A stretch of 40,607 nucleotides of DNA, taken from the NCBI GenBank assembly GCA_025999935.1, contig BNXY01000021.1:1-40607 (forward strand). The letters run 5' to 3'. This DNA comes from Bacteroidia bacterium (GTDB lineage: Bacteria > Bacteroidota > Bacteroidia > Bacteroidales > Azobacteroidaceae). Positions 8,247 through 17,674 of the stretch are shown here, piece by piece (position 1 is the stretch's first letter; every line of letters begins with the position of its first letter). Below the pieces are notes generated by a model. That model saw nothing but the letters and a program-made list of their open reading frames with translations. It was not told the DNA's origin and searched no databases. The translations under genes were made by a program, and so were the position numbers.

Positions 8247-11207
8247 CTATAAAGTTTGTTTTACTTCTATTTCTTCAAATGCTTCAACGATGTCGCCTAT
8301 TTTGATGTCGTTAAAATTGTGGATGTTCAATCCGCACTCGTAGCCTTGGGCTACTTCTTTCACGTCATCTTTGAAGCGTTTCAATGAACCCAATTCGCCG
8401 GTATAGATAACGATACCGTCGCGAATCAGGCGGATTTTATTGCCGCGTTTGATTTTTCCATCCCGAACCATACATCCGGCGACAGTGCCGACTTTCGTGA
8501 TTTTGAACACTTCGCGGATCTCGACGTTGGCGGTGATTTCTTCTTTAATTTCGGGAGACAACATGCCTTCCATAGCCGCTCTGACTTCTTCAATCGCGTC
8601 GTAAATAATGGAATACAAGCGAATATCGACCCCTTCTTTTTCTGCTAATTTTCTTGCCGATTGAGAAGGACGCACTTGGAATCCGACGATAATCGCATCC
8701 GAAGCGGCAGCCAAAATAACATCCGATTCGGATATTTGTCCCACGCCTTTGTGGATTACGTTTACCTGAATTTGTTCGGTAGAAAGACGAATCAAAGAAT
8801 CCGACAAGGCTTCGATCGAACCGTCCACATCTCCTTTCACTATTACATTCAACTGTTGGAAATTACCGATAGCAATGCGGCGGCCTATATCATCCAAGGT
8901 CAAGCGCCTGCCGGTGCGCAGCGTTTGTTCTCGTTGTAACTGTTCGCGCTTGGCGGCGATTTCACGCGCTTCCTGTTCCGTTTCCATCACGTGGATGATG
9001 TCTCCGGCTTGGGGAGCGCCGTTTAGACCGAGAATCAGAACCGGTTCTGCCGGACCGGCTTCCTTCACTTTCTGGTCGCGTTCGTTGAACATGGCTTTAA
9101 CACGTCCGTAATGCGTTCCGGCCAAAACGATATCGCCCATTTTCAGCGTTCCGTTTTGTACCAGCATGGTTACGACGTATCCGCGGCCTTTATCCAAGGA
9201 AGATTCGATAACCGAACCGACCGCTTTCCTTTTCGGATTGGCTTTCAATTCCAATAAATCCGCTTCCAGCAATACTTTTTCCAATAATTCCCGGACACCA
9301 ATGCCTTGTTTTGCCGATATATCCTGAGATTGGTATTTTCCACCCCAGTCTTCGACCAAGTAATTCATCCCGGCTAAAGTTTCCTTTATTTTTTCGGGAT
9401 TGGCTCCCTGTTTATCTACTTTGTTGATGGCGAATACCATAGGAACGCCTGCGGCCGAAGCATGGTTGATGGCTTCGATGGTTTGCGGCATCACGTTATC
9501 GTCGGCAGCCACAATGATGATGGCAATGTCGGTTACGCTGGCTCCGCGGGCGCGCATGGCGGTAAACGCTTCGTGACCCGGTGTATCAAGGAATGTAATC
9601 TTGCGTCCATTGGACAACACGACATTGTACGCCCCGATATGTTGAGTGATACCTCCGGCTTCTCCGGCAATCACGTTGGTTTTACGAATATTGTCCAAGA
9701 GAGAAGTTTTACCATGATCGACGTGTCCCATTACCGTAATAATCGGCGGACGCGGCACCAAATCTTCTTCATTGTCCACTTCTTCCGAAATGGCTTCCAC
9801 TACTTCTGCGCTGACATATTCTGTTTTGTATCCAAATTCGTCGGCTACGATGTTGATGGTTTCGGCATCCAAGCGTTGGTTGATGGAAACCATAATGCCG
9901 ATGCTCATACAGGTCGAAATAATCTTAATCACAGGGACATTCATCATGCTGGCCAAGTCGTTGGCCGTAACAAATTCCGTCAGTTTGATTACCCTGCTGT
10001 CCTGTGCGTCCATTTCGTACTGTTCGCTTTGGCGTTGCGAAACGGCGTCCCGTTTTTCACGACGGTATTTAGCGCCTTTCTTTTGGCCTTTATTGGTCAG
10101 TCGGGCAAGCGTTTCCTTGATTTGTTTTTGAACATCTTCTTCAGTTACTTCGCTTTTCGACAGGGGTTTGCGAAGTTTAAGCCGAGAAGGATCTTGCTTG
10201 TTAAGCGTAGGAACGCCTTTTTCTATATCAATCTTTTCGCGTTTGATGCGATTGCGTTTCTTTTTCTTCGCTTCATCTATATCTGCTTTCTTGGTTAAAA
10301 CCGGCTTTTCTCTTTTTTCATTTTTGGCTTCTTCCTGAGCAGCTTTTTTAATTTCGGTTGCCAAAGCCGCTTTCTTCTCCAAAGCCGCTTTCTTTTCTTT
10401 CTCAGCCCTTTCCTTCCTTTTTTCTTCTTTTGATTTCTTTTTCGGACGGGTGGATTGATTGATAGCGGACAGATCGATTTTTGTGATTACTTTAACAGCC
10501 GGTTCTTTAACATGTTTGCTCTGGTAACGGAAAACTTCATTTTTATCGGAAGAATCGTTCGACTCGATTTTTTCTTCAAAATTTTCTGTTTCTTCAGGCT
10601 TATCTGTTTCTTCGGATTTTTCCGGTTCTTTTAAATCTTCAATTTTATTTTCGTCAAAATCTTCCTCGTTTTCTTCGTCTTCCTCGTCTTCAACTTCCGG
10701 CTCCTCAGCTTCTTCTTCATAATCGTCAGATGAATTTTCCTCTTCTTCTATTTCAGGAATGATTTCTTCCTCTATCTCGTTTTCAATATCTTCTACTTCT
10801 TCTTCAACCGGAGGAGAAGGAATTTCTTCTTTTTCCTTTTCTTTTTGGACTTCCGGTTTGGGTTTTCCGATAGCATCCAAATCAATTTTTCCAACGGGCG
10901 TAAATTTTGGTTTGTAGTCTTCCGGAACTTCGGTTTTGATTTCCTCTACTTTAGGCTTCGCGTTATAACCGGCTACCGCCACCGATTCTTTTTTCTCTTT
11001 GTGGTGGCGTTCGAGGCTGAACTTATCCGATTCAAGTTTAATGGTTTTATCCTTGCTAAATTCTTTGACAAGGATTTCGTACTCCTCATCGCTGATTTTC
11101 GCATTGGGATTTTCCTCCGGATGATAGCCTTTCTTTTGCAGGAATTCCACAACCGTGGACAGTCCGACATTTAAATCTCGTGTTACTTTATTTAATCTAA
11201 TAGACAT
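8247..11207 (-). CDS. infB: Translation initiation factor IF-2
   Basis: IF-2 is the GTPase that brings initiator tRNA to the 30S subunit and promotes subunit joining. The 986-residue protein has an N-terminal IF2_N helix region ([15 protein letters not shown]). A long low-complexity acidic then lysine-rich linker follows (about residues 70-380). The G domain starts near residue 490 with GHVDHGKTS (G1), DTPGHEAFT (G3) and NKVD (G4), and domains II-IV reach the C-terminus. The long charged linker is common in Bacteroidota IF-2. It follows nusA by 66 bases and belongs to the conserved rimP-nusA-infB cluster. Confidence 0.98.
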   Translation of the reverse strand: MSIRLNKVTRDLNVGLSTVVEFLQKKGYHPEENPNAKISDEEYEILVKEFSKDKTIKLESDKFSLERHHKEKKESVAVAGYNAKPKVEEIKTEVPEDYKPKFTPVGKIDLDAIGKPKPEVQKEKEKEEIPSPPVEEEVEDIENEIEEEIIPEIEEEENSSDDYEEEAEEPEVEDEEDEENEEDFDENKIEDLKEPEKSEETDKPEETENFEEKIESNDSSDKNEVFRYQSKHVKEPAVKVITKIDLSAINQSTRPKKKSKEEKRKERAEKEKKAALEKKAALATEIKKAAQEEAKNEKREKPVLTKKADIDEAKKKKRNRIKREKIDIEKGVPTLNKQDPSRLKLRKPLSKSEVTEEDVQKQIKETLARLTNKGQKKGAKYRREKRDAVSQRQSEQYEMDAQDSRVIKLTEFVTANDLASMMNVPVIKIISTCMSIGIMVSINQRLDAETINIVADEFGYKTEYVSAEVVEAISEEVDNEEDLVPRPPIITVMGHVDHGKTSLLDNIRKTNVIAGEAGGITQHIGAYNVVLSNGRKITFLDTPGHEAFTAMRARGASVTDIAIIIVAADDNVMPQTIEAINHASAAGVPMVFAINKVDKQGANPEKIKETLAGMNYLVEDWGGKYQSQDISAKQGIGVRELLEKVLLEADLLELKANPKRKAVGSVIESSLDKGRGYVVTMLVQNGTLKMGDIVLAGTHYGRVKAMFNERDQKVKEAGPAEPVLILGLNGAPQAGDIIHVMETEQEAREIAAKREQLQREQTLRTGRRLTLDDIGRRIAIGNFQQLNVIVKGDVDGSIEALSDSLIRLSTEQIQVNVIHKGVGQISESDVILAAASDAIIVGFQVRPSQSARKLAEKEGVDIRLYSIIYDAIEEVRAAMEGMLSPEIKEEITANVEIREVFKITKVGTVAGCMVRDGKIKRGNKIRLIRDGIVIYTGELGSLKRFKDDVKEVAQGYECGLNIHNFNDIKIGDIVEAFEEIEVKQTL

Positions 11208-11273
11208 ACAATTTTATTAAAACTCCTTTTCCCTATTATTCCTATAATTTAGGAGAGAACGAGAGTAAGATGG

Positions 11274-12527
11274 TTATTCTTCTTCAAATTCAGCTTTCAG
11301 AATACCCAGAACTTCATCTACGGTATTTTCTTCCAAATCAGCTTTTTCTATAATTTCATTCCGATTCAATGCAAGCACATTCTTAGCCGTATAGCAACCG
11401 ATGTTCTTTAAGGCTTCGATTACCCACATTTCGATTTCGTCGGCAAATTCATCCAAATAAATGTCTTCTCCGTCGATATCTACATCGCGGAATACATCGA
11501 GCGTATATTCCGTCAGCATACTGGCCAATTTGATATTCAATCCGCCTTTTCCGATGGCCAATGAAACTTCTTCCGGACGAAGGTACACTTCGGCTTTTTT
11601 ATCCGCTTCATGGATTTTGATGGATGATATTTTCGCAGGACTTAACGCTCTCTGTATAAACAAAGCCGTATTGGCCGTATAGTTGATAACGTCGATATTC
11701 TCGTTGCAGAGTTCACGTACAATTCCGTGAATCCGGGCGCCTTTCATACCCACGCAAGCGCCTACCGGGTCGATGCGGTCGTCGTAAGATTCAACGGCTA
11801 CTTTGGCTCTTTCCCCCGGAATGCGGGCGATTCTTTTGATGGTAATCAAACCGTCGTGAATTTCCGGCACTTCCAACTCGAACAATCTTTGCATAAATAA
11901 ATTAGAGGTGCGGGAAAGTATAATTTTCGGATTATTGTTTAGATTATCCACTTTAACTACCACCGCCCGGCGCGTTTCGTTTTTACGGAAAAAATCGCCC
12001 GGAATCTGTTCTGTTTTCGGAAGAATCAATTCATTTTCTTCATCATCTAATAAAAGAATTTCCTTTTTCCAGATTTGATAGACTTCTGCAGCCACAATTT
12101 GGCCTACCCGGTCTTTGTATTTGCTGTAAACATTGTCTTTTTGTAATTCCAAAATTTTGGATGCCAATGCCTGACGAAGATTTAGCACAGCCCGGCGACC
12201 AAATCCGGCAAAATTCACTTCATCCGTAATTTCTTCTCCGACTTCATAATCTCCATCAATTTTTTGGGCTTCGGACAAGGTTATTTGCAAATTAGAGTCT
12301 TCCAATTCGCCGTCGGGAACCACTTCACGGTTCCTCCAGATTTCAAAGTCGCCTTTATCCGGATTAATAATGATGTCATAATTCTCGTCCGAACCGAACA
12401 TTTTGCTAATCACGTTGCGGAACGCTTCTTCGAGAATACTGATCAAAGTTGTTCTGTCGATATTTTTGTTTTCCTTAAACTCGGCAAAAGTATCGATCAT
12501 ATTAATTACTGCCTGTTTCTTCGCCAT
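11274..12527 (-). CDS. nusA: Transcription termination/antitermination factor NusA
   Basis: NusA binds RNA polymerase and nascent RNA and modulates pausing, termination and antitermination. The 417 residues show the N-terminal polymerase-binding domain, an S1 domain (KDRVGQIVAAEVYQI) and two KH domains. The first KH region holds PVGACVGMKGARIHGIV and the second holds SLAIGKGGLNIKLAS. The short C-terminus carries one helix-hairpin-helix-like remnant and lacks the extra acidic repeats of enterobacterial NusA; this is common outside Proteobacteria. It sits six bases downstream of rimP. Confidence 0.97.
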   Translation of the reverse strand: MAKKQAVINMIDTFAEFKENKNIDRTTLISILEEAFRNVISKMFGSDENYDIIINPDKGDFEIWRNREVVPDGELEDSNLQITLSEAQKIDGDYEVGEEITDEVNFAGFGRRAVLNLRQALASKILELQKDNVYSKYKDRVGQIVAAEVYQIWKKEILLLDDEENELILPKTEQIPGDFFRKNETRRAVVVKVDNLNNNPKIILSRTSNLFMQRLFELEVPEIHDGLITIKRIARIPGERAKVAVESYDDRIDPVGACVGMKGARIHGIVRELCNENIDVINYTANTALFIQRALSPAKISSIKIHEADKKAEVYLRPEEVSLAIGKGGLNIKLASMLTEYTLDVFRDVDIDGEDIYLDEFADEIEMWVIEALKNIGCYTAKNVLALNRNEIIEKADLEENTVDEVLGILKAEFEEE

Positions 12528-12533
12528 AAGTAT

Positions 12534-13001
12534 TTACTTGAATCTAATTAAATATTTGGTATGTTTTATTTCACTATATGTAAAGGTCAAATCTTCTTCG
12601 ACCACCGTTTTTCTTTTTGCACCTTCCGGTTTTACTTGCTTTTTTATCGTAAGTATCATTTCTTTTTCGCCGGCGTCTTTCAAAATGCCGGTATATTTGA
12701 TTCCCGATTTGGCAAGCAGTTCCACCTCATTACCGATATTTTTCCGGTATTGCCGCGGATTTTTAAATGCCTGGCCGATACCCGAAGAACCGACTTCCAA
12801 TTCATAATCTTCCAAATCCCGGTCTAATTTCGACTCTATATATTTGTTCAAAGCAATGCAATCGTCAATTGAAACTGCCTGATCATTATCTATTTCAACC
12901 ACAATTTCATTGCCCGGTTTTACTTCTAAATCGACTAAGTAATTTTCCGAATCTTTTAGATAGTCTTCAACGATTTCTTTTACTACTGCTTTCTCAATCA
13001 T
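12534..13001 (-). CDS. rimP: Ribosome maturation factor RimP
   Basis: RimP assists 30S subunit assembly. The 155-residue length is normal. The N-terminal half holds the typical IEIDNDQAVSIDDCIALNK-like strand-helix (visible as VVEIDNDQAVSIDDC), followed by YELEVGSSGIGQAFKNPRQY, which is the family hallmark (usually LEVSSPGLDRPL in Proteobacteria). The C-terminal SH3-like domain follows. It is the first gene of the operon, placed directly ahead of nusA as in most bacteria, and a promoter is visible at 13053-13084. Confidence 0.94.
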   Translation of the reverse strand: MIEKAVVKEIVEDYLKDSENYLVDLEVKPGNEIVVEIDNDQAVSIDDCIALNKYIESKLDRDLEDYELEVGSSGIGQAFKNPRQYRKNIGNEVELLAKSGIKYTGILKDAGEKEMILTIKKQVKPEGAKRKTVVEEDLTFTYSEIKHTKYLIRFK

Positions 13002-13052
13002 AAATATAAAAAAAAAGAAGGACTAAAGCCCCCCTCCTCCTGATTTTTTTTG

Positions 13053-13084
13053 CAAAGATAATACATTATTTAATGAGAGCCAAA
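13053..13084 (-). promoter_or_regulatory. Bacteroidota promoter of the rimP-nusA-infB-suf operon
   Basis: On the minus strand the -7 box is TATCTTTG (13053-13060) and the -33 box is TTTG (13081-13084), exactly 20 bases apart. This is a full match to the Bacteroidota TTTG-N19-21-TAnnTTTG pattern. Transcription would start near 13046, giving a leader of about 45 bases before the rimP ATG. Confidence 0.8.
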
Positions 13085-13218
13085 TATTTGAGCATTTTTT
13101 ATTCAATAAACCGTTAAAAAAGACTAAACTTTACATTATTTTCACAAAAAACAACTATTTCTCATGCTAAAAAGCATATATTTACGTGTAGAAATAGGAT
13201 TTTTCTAATTATCTTCAC

Positions 13219-13226
13219 TATCTTTG
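13219..13226 (+). promoter_or_regulatory. -7 box of the promoter for the DUF2723 gene
   Basis: TATCTTTG at 13219-13226 matches TAnnTTTG and lies 36 bases ahead of the ATG at 13263. The -33 position (about 13195-13200) is only a T-rich run. The intergenic interval 13002-13262 thus holds two divergent promoters and no other gene that I can see. Confidence 0.65.
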
Positions 13227-13262
13227 CGCGAAAATTTAATTGCTTTCGAAAAATTATAATTT

Positions 13263-16200
13263 ATGAAGACATATAAATTGACAAACAACATTTTGGGCTG
13301 GATAGTCTTTGCGATTGCCGCCGTTGTTTATTTATTGACAATTGAACCTACCGCCAGTTTTTGGGATTGTGGCGAATTTATCTCTTCCGCCTATAAATTA
13401 GAAGTAGGACACCCACCCGGAAACCCCATCTTTATGATGACGGCCAATTTGTTTACCCAACTGACGTCCGATCCATCTCAGAAAGCGATGATGGTAAATT
13501 CCATGTCGGCTATTTCCAGCGCTTTAACCATTTTGTTCTTGTTTTGGACGATTACGCATCTTGCCAGAAGAATTATTGTCAAAGACGGTCAGGAAATCAC
13601 ATTGATTCAAACAATCAGCATCTTGGGATGTGGTGCAGTAGGCGCTTTGGCTTATACTTTTTCCGATACATTCTGGTTTTCGGCAGTAGAAGGCGAAGTG
13701 TACGCTTTTTCTTCTTTAATGACAGCGCTCGTTTTTTGGTTGATCCTGAAATGGGAAGACGTTGCCGATGAGCCACATGCCGACCGTTGGTTGATATTGA
13801 TAGCTTATTTAATGGGTATTTCCATTGCGGTGCACTTGCTGAATTTACTTTGTATCCCTGCCATCGTTTTGGTTTATTATTTCAAAAAATTCCCCAAACC
13901 CAATACAAAAGGCGCTTTGATTGCGTTATTGATTTCTTTTGCAATTGTGGGGATTTTACTTTATGGAATCATACAAGGATTGGTAAAAGTGGCCGGTTGG
14001 TTTGAATTATTGTTTGTCAACGGACTCGAATTGCCTTACAATAGCGGGCTTATATTTTATGTGGTTTTGGTTTTTGCCGTTTTGGTGTGGGGCATTTGGG
14101 AAACCATGAAAGAAAAATATGCTCCGGGAAGGATAAAAATAGCCTTTATTTTAGCAGTTTCCTTGTTGGGGATTCCTTTTCTCGGGAGCCACCTTTATTT
14201 GGGAATTGTGATAATCGCCGCTTTAAGCATTTTTCTTTTTACTTACAAAAAAGTCAAACCGGCAGCACTAAATTCCATACTGCTCTCTCTGTTTGTGGTA
14301 ACCATCGGTTATTCGTCTTATGCACTGATCATGATTCGTTCGGCAGCCAATACGCCGATGGATCAAAATTCGCCGGAAGATATATTTACCTTGGGTTCTT
14401 ATCTGTCGCGCGAACAATATGGAGATACGCCTTTGGTGTATGGACAGACTTATGCCTCTGAAGTAAAACGGGAAGCTAAAGATGGATTATTGAAACAAGT
14501 ATATAAAGATGAAGGGCCTGTTTATGCGCAGATTGCCAAACATGACTCGTCGGAAAAAGACCATTATTTTGTATCTAAACGCAAAGAAAAACCGGTCTAT
14601 GAAGAAAGTTTAAACACCATTTTTCCCAGAATGTACAGCAGCAAAGAACGGGATGTTCAGGCATATAAAGAATGGGCGGATATCAAAGGCAAACGGGTTC
14701 GTTATTCAGATCCCAATGGACCTAAAATCGCAGTGGCGCCTACTTTCGTTGAAAATCTCCGGTTCTTTTTCAGATACCAGGTTAATTTTATGTATTGGCG
14801 ATATTTTATGTGGAATTTCTCCGGACGTCAAAATGATATTCAAGGACACGGAGAGGTATCGAACGGGAACTGGATTACGGGTATAAAATTCATAGATGCT
14901 CAAATGGTTGGGCCTCAGGACGATTTACCCGATGATATAATTAATAATAAAGGGCACAATAAATATTATATGCTGCCGTTCCTGTTGGGAATTTTAGGAA
15001 TCCTCTATCAGGTTTATTCCGGAAAACGGGGAACACAAGGATTTTGGATTACCTTCTTGCTGTTTTTTATGACGGGACTGGCGATTGTGGTTTATTTGAA
15101 TCAAACGCCTTATCAACCCCGCGAGCGGGATTATGCGTATGCCGGTTCATTCTATGCTTTCTGCATCTGGATAGGATTGGGCGTTGCCGTGGTGATTGAG
15201 GCTTTGAAAAAAGCCAAAATACCGGCGCTTCCGGCTGCAGTCGGCGGTTCGTTGCTTTGTTTGCTGGTTCCTATACAAATGGTTTCCCAGACTTGGGACG
15301 ATCACGACCGCTCAAAAAGATATGTATGCCGTGATTTTGGGTTCAATTATCTGACCACTTGCGAGCCGAATGCGGTAATTTTCACGATGGGCGATAATGA
15401 CACTTTCCCCTTGTGGTATGCACAAGAAGTAGAAGGCTACCGCACGGATGTGCGCGTTTGTAATTTGAGTTATCTGCAAACCGACTGGTATATCGACCAG
15501 ATGAAACGTCAGGCGTATGAATCCGCTCCGCTGCCTATTTCATGGAAAAGAACGGATTATATACAAGGTACGCATGACGCCGCTTTTATTCTAAACAGAA
15601 CCGAGCAGCCGTGGGAAGTTTCAAAAGCCTTAGACCGGATAAAATCCGATAATCTTCAGACAAAGACTATACCCGGTACCGACCAAAAATATGACAATAT
15701 TCCTACGGAATTACTCTATCTGCCTGTTGATTCTGCGGCTGTTATCGCTTCAGGAACAGTCAAACCGGAAAATGCCGATTGGATTATGAAAGAAATGCTT
15801 ATTTATTTTGGAGACAGGCGTAATGAAGCCGACGAAATAGTAGAGCCGGCAAAATCAATGCTCGCTAAAGAAGAAATGATGGTTTTGAATATGTTGAGCA
15901 ACAATAAAGACTGGTCGAGGGCATTTTATTACGCCATCACGGTAAGTCCGGATGAATTTGTGCGATTAGAGCCTTATTTCCGTCAGGATGGCATTGCCTA
16001 CCGAATTGTTCCTTATGACACAAGAGAGGCCGGAAATGTCGATACCGATATCTTGTATGATAATCTTGTAAATAAATACCGCTATGGTAATTTGGAACAT
16101 CCGGGATTGTATATGGATGAAAATTCAATGAATATGGCCAGAACTTTCAGATCCATGTTTGGCATGTTGGGAAAATACCTGGCTGCCGAAGGAAAAACGG

Positions 16201-16580
16201 AAAAAGCAAAAACAGCCATGGATTATGGCTTGAAAGTGCTTCCCGATTATAACGTTCCTTACGATTTCCGTTCCACAGGAGAGATTGCATCGGCCTATCA
16301 TCAAATTGGCGAAATTGAAAAAGCGCATCAAGTCTATGACGTGTTGTTGGAAAAAACTTTGAAGACACTGAATTGGTACTCTAATCTTAATAAGCGGGAT
16401 TATTCCACAGTAATGCTTGAAGTTAGAAGAAATATAATCTATTTAAATAATATTTTACCTTTTTATAAGGAAGTACAACCGGATGTTTACGATCGTGTCT
16501 ATAAAGACTATGAAGGTTATATCCAACGATACGAACAAGCCATGAATAGCGCTCAAGCAAGAGGTGGTGCAAACAAATAA
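13263..16580 (+). CDS. DUF2723 (GT117-type) membrane protein with C-terminal TPR-like tail
   Basis: This is a 1105-residue integral membrane protein of the DUF2723 family, which CAZy groups as GT117 and which is related to protein O-mannosyltransferase folds. The family hallmark is near the N-terminus: TIEPTASFWDCGEFI and LEVGHPPGNP (about residues 27-63). At least ten hydrophobic segments follow up to about residue 690, including a group near residues 565-690. The loop holding YQPRERDYAYAGSFYAF and the GDNDTFPLWYAQEV stretch are also typical. The C-terminal 150 residues are soluble and helical, TPR-like. The likely role is transfer of a glycan from a lipid carrier to exported proteins, but donor and acceptor are not known. 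It is followed three bases later by a polysaccharide deacetylase, so an envelope or glycan role fits. Confidence 0.85.
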   Translation: MKTYKLTNNILGWIVFAIAAVVYLLTIEPTASFWDCGEFISSAYKLEVGHPPGNPIFMMTANLFTQLTSDPSQKAMMVNSMSAISSALTILFLFWTITHLARRIIVKDGQEITLIQTISILGCGAVGALAYTFSDTFWFSAVEGEVYAFSSLMTALVFWLILKWEDVADEPHADRWLILIAYLMGISIAVHLLNLLCIPAIVLVYYFKKFPKPNTKGALIALLISFAIVGILLYGIIQGLVKVAGWFELLFVNGLELPYNSGLIFYVVLVFAVLVWGIWETMKEKYAPGRIKIAFILAVSLLGIPFLGSHLYLGIVIIAALSIFLFTYKKVKPAALNSILLSLFVVTIGYSSYALIMIRSAANTPMDQNSPEDIFTLGSYLSREQYGDTPLVYGQTYASEVKREAKDGLLKQVYKDEGPVYAQIAKHDSSEKDHYFVSKRKEKPVYEESLNTIFPRMYSSKERDVQAYKEWADIKGKRVRYSDPNGPKIAVAPTFVENLRFFFRYQVNFMYWRYFMWNFSGRQNDIQGHGEVSNGNWITGIKFIDAQMVGPQDDLPDDIINNKGHNKYYMLPFLLGILGILYQVYSGKRGTQGFWITFLLFFMTGLAIVVYLNQTPYQPRERDYAYAGSFYAFCIWIGLGVAVVIEALKKAKIPALPAAVGGSLLCLLVPIQMVSQTWDDHDRSKRYVCRDFGFNYLTTCEPNAVIFTMGDNDTFPLWYAQEVEGYRTDVRVCNLSYLQTDWYIDQMKRQAYESAPLPISWKRTDYIQGTHDAAFILNRTEQPWEVSKALDRIKSDNLQTKTIPGTDQKYDNIPTELLYLPVDSAAVIASGTVKPENADWIMKEMLIYFGDRRNEADEIVEPAKSMLAKEEMMVLNMLSNNKDWSRAFYYAITVSPDEFVRLEPYFRQDGIAYRIVPYDTREAGNVDTDILYDNLVNKYRYGNLEHPGLYMDENSMNMARTFRSMFGMLGKYLAAEGKTEKAKTAMDYGLKVLPDYNVPYDFRSTGEIASAYHQIGEIEKAHQVYDVLLEKTLKTLNWYSNLNKRDYSTVMLEVRRNIIYLNNILPFYKEVQPDVYDRVYKDYEGYIQRYEQAMNSAQARGGANK

Positions 16581-16583
16581 AAC

Positions 16584-17198
16584 ATGTTAATAGAAAGAGC
16601 TCCTAAACTATATCGCAATTTATATCGCGGATCTCATTGGAGATTCAATAAAGATAAAAAAGTAGTTTATCTCACATTCGACGATGGTCCAATACCTGAG
16701 ATTACGCCTTGGGTATTGGATTTGTTGGATAAATACAATATTAAAGCTACTTTTTTCTGTGTAGGCGATAATGTCCGAAAATTTCCGGAGATATACCGGA
16801 TGGTTCAAGACCGCGGGCATACGGTGGGAAATCACACTTTCCATCATGTACAAGGATTAAATATTCCGACGGAATCTTATTTAGCGGATGTCAAAGAAGC
16901 TGGAAAGCTGATTAAAAGCAAACTTTTCCGTCCACCTCACGGACACATGCGATTGCCTCAATTTTACGCATTGCGAAAACAATACAAAGTGATTATGTGG
17001 GATGTAGTTACCCGCGATTACAGCCGGTTAAAAACGGCCGGACAAGTGTTTGAAATCGTAAAAAAATATACTCGGAACGGCTCCATCATTGTTTTTCACG
17101 ACTCAATAAAGTCCGGTGACCGCATGAAAGCATCTCTTCCCCAATCCATCGAATGGCTGCTGGAACAAGGATACAGTTTTGAATTGATAGAAGAATAA
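16584..17198 (+). CDS. Polysaccharide deacetylase (NodB homology domain) family protein
   Basis: This is a 204-residue single-domain NodB-fold protein of the carbohydrate esterase 4 type, which removes N-acetyl groups from sugar polymers with a metal ion. Motif 1 is TFDDGP (residues 31-36, with metal ligand D34). Motif 2 is GNHTFHH, the HxxxH metal pair. Motif 3 is FRPPHG, with later motifs around WDVVTRDY and IIVFHDS. There is no obvious signal peptide or long linker, so the protein may stay in the cytoplasm or use a non-standard route. The gene is coupled to the DUF2723 gene (three-base gap). The substrate could be peptidoglycan or an exported glycan. Confidence 0.88.
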   Translation: MLIERAPKLYRNLYRGSHWRFNKDKKVVYLTFDDGPIPEITPWVLDLLDKYNIKATFFCVGDNVRKFPEIYRMVQDRGHTVGNHTFHHVQGLNIPTESYLADVKEAGKLIKSKLFRPPHGHMRLPQFYALRKQYKVIMWDVVTRDYSRLKTAGQVFEIVKKYTRNGSIIVFHDSIKSGDRMKASLPQSIEWLLEQGYSFELIEE

Positions 17199-17407
17199 AT
17201 CGGTCTTCTTACGCTGTTAGTAAGCCTAAAATCGGAATGTGGGTGTTGCATCATTACCGTACGCTGACGCATACGGCTATAAAGATGTTAGCGCTACGCA
17301 CCTTTTCGCACGTGACACAAGATACACTTCTATTTTTAATATTTAGCTGAACACAGGGTTTTACGGGTGAGCCCATTTTTCCATCAACGGTAATTCGCAT
17401 TCCCATT
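17199..17407. other. Intergenic region without a recognised gene
   Basis: I see no credible ORF or RNA gene here. The stretch separates the convergent polysaccharide deacetylase gene and the tRNA-Lys gene. Confidence 0.5.
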
Positions 17408-17443
17408 AAAAAACAATCCCCGAACTTCATTGAAGTTCAGGGA
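17408..17443 (-). terminator. Intrinsic terminator downstream of tRNA-Lys
   Basis: On the minus strand the hairpin has arms CCCTGAACTTCA and TGAAGTTCGGGG (17417-17442), followed by TTGTTTTTT. One mismatch is visible near the stem base. On the plus strand the stem is followed by a weaker T-rich run, so it may also help end the deacetylase transcript. Confidence 0.75.
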
Positions 17444-17479
17444 CTTACTTTACTTTTCTTAATTTTATGACTTGTTTCG

Positions 17480-17552
17480 TGTCCCCCGAGGGGCTCGAAC
17501 CCTCGACCCAATGATTAAGAGTCATTTGCTCTACCAACTGAGCTAGGGAGAC
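17480..17552 (-). tRNA. tRNA-Lys (anticodon CTT)
   Basis: The minus strand folds as a complete cloverleaf. The acceptor arm is GTCTCCC with GGGGGAC (one G-U pair). The D arm is GCTC-AGTTGGTA-GAGC, and the anticodon arm is AATGA-CTCTTAA-TCATT with anticodon CTT. The T arm is GAGGG-TTCGAGC-CCCTC, and the discriminator base is A. CCA is not encoded, as is common in Bacteroidota. It decodes AAG. Confidence 0.95.
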
Positions 17553-17568
17553 TTTTCCAAATCGGGTA

Positions 17569-17600
17569 CGAAGGTACGATTATTTCGTCAAAATACCAAA
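17569..17600 (-). promoter_or_regulatory. Candidate promoter for tRNA-Lys
   Basis: On the minus strand TACCTTCG (17569-17576) resembles the -7 box and TTTG (17597-17600) is the -33 box, with a 20-base spacer. It lies 17 bases upstream of the mature tRNA end. Confidence 0.55.
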
Positions 17601-17604
17601 AGAA

Positions 17605-17640
17605 GAAGGGAAAATCTACTATTTTAATAAATTTCCCTTC
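17605..17640 (-). terminator. Candidate terminator downstream of the DUF1015 gene
   Basis: There is a perfect nine-base stem GAAGGGAAA / TTTCCCTTC (17605-17613 and 17632-17640) with an 18-base AT-rich loop. On the minus strand it is followed by CTTCTTTTGG, a modest T-rich tail. It overlaps the edge of the tRNA promoter. Confidence 0.45.
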
Positions 17641-17674
17641 CTCTTTTGCTTTTAACCTTTTATTCTTCGCTTGT

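Noticed and set aside
9462..10298. Long plus-strand frame within infB
   Set aside because: A mirror frame of infB, whose own reading is unambiguous.
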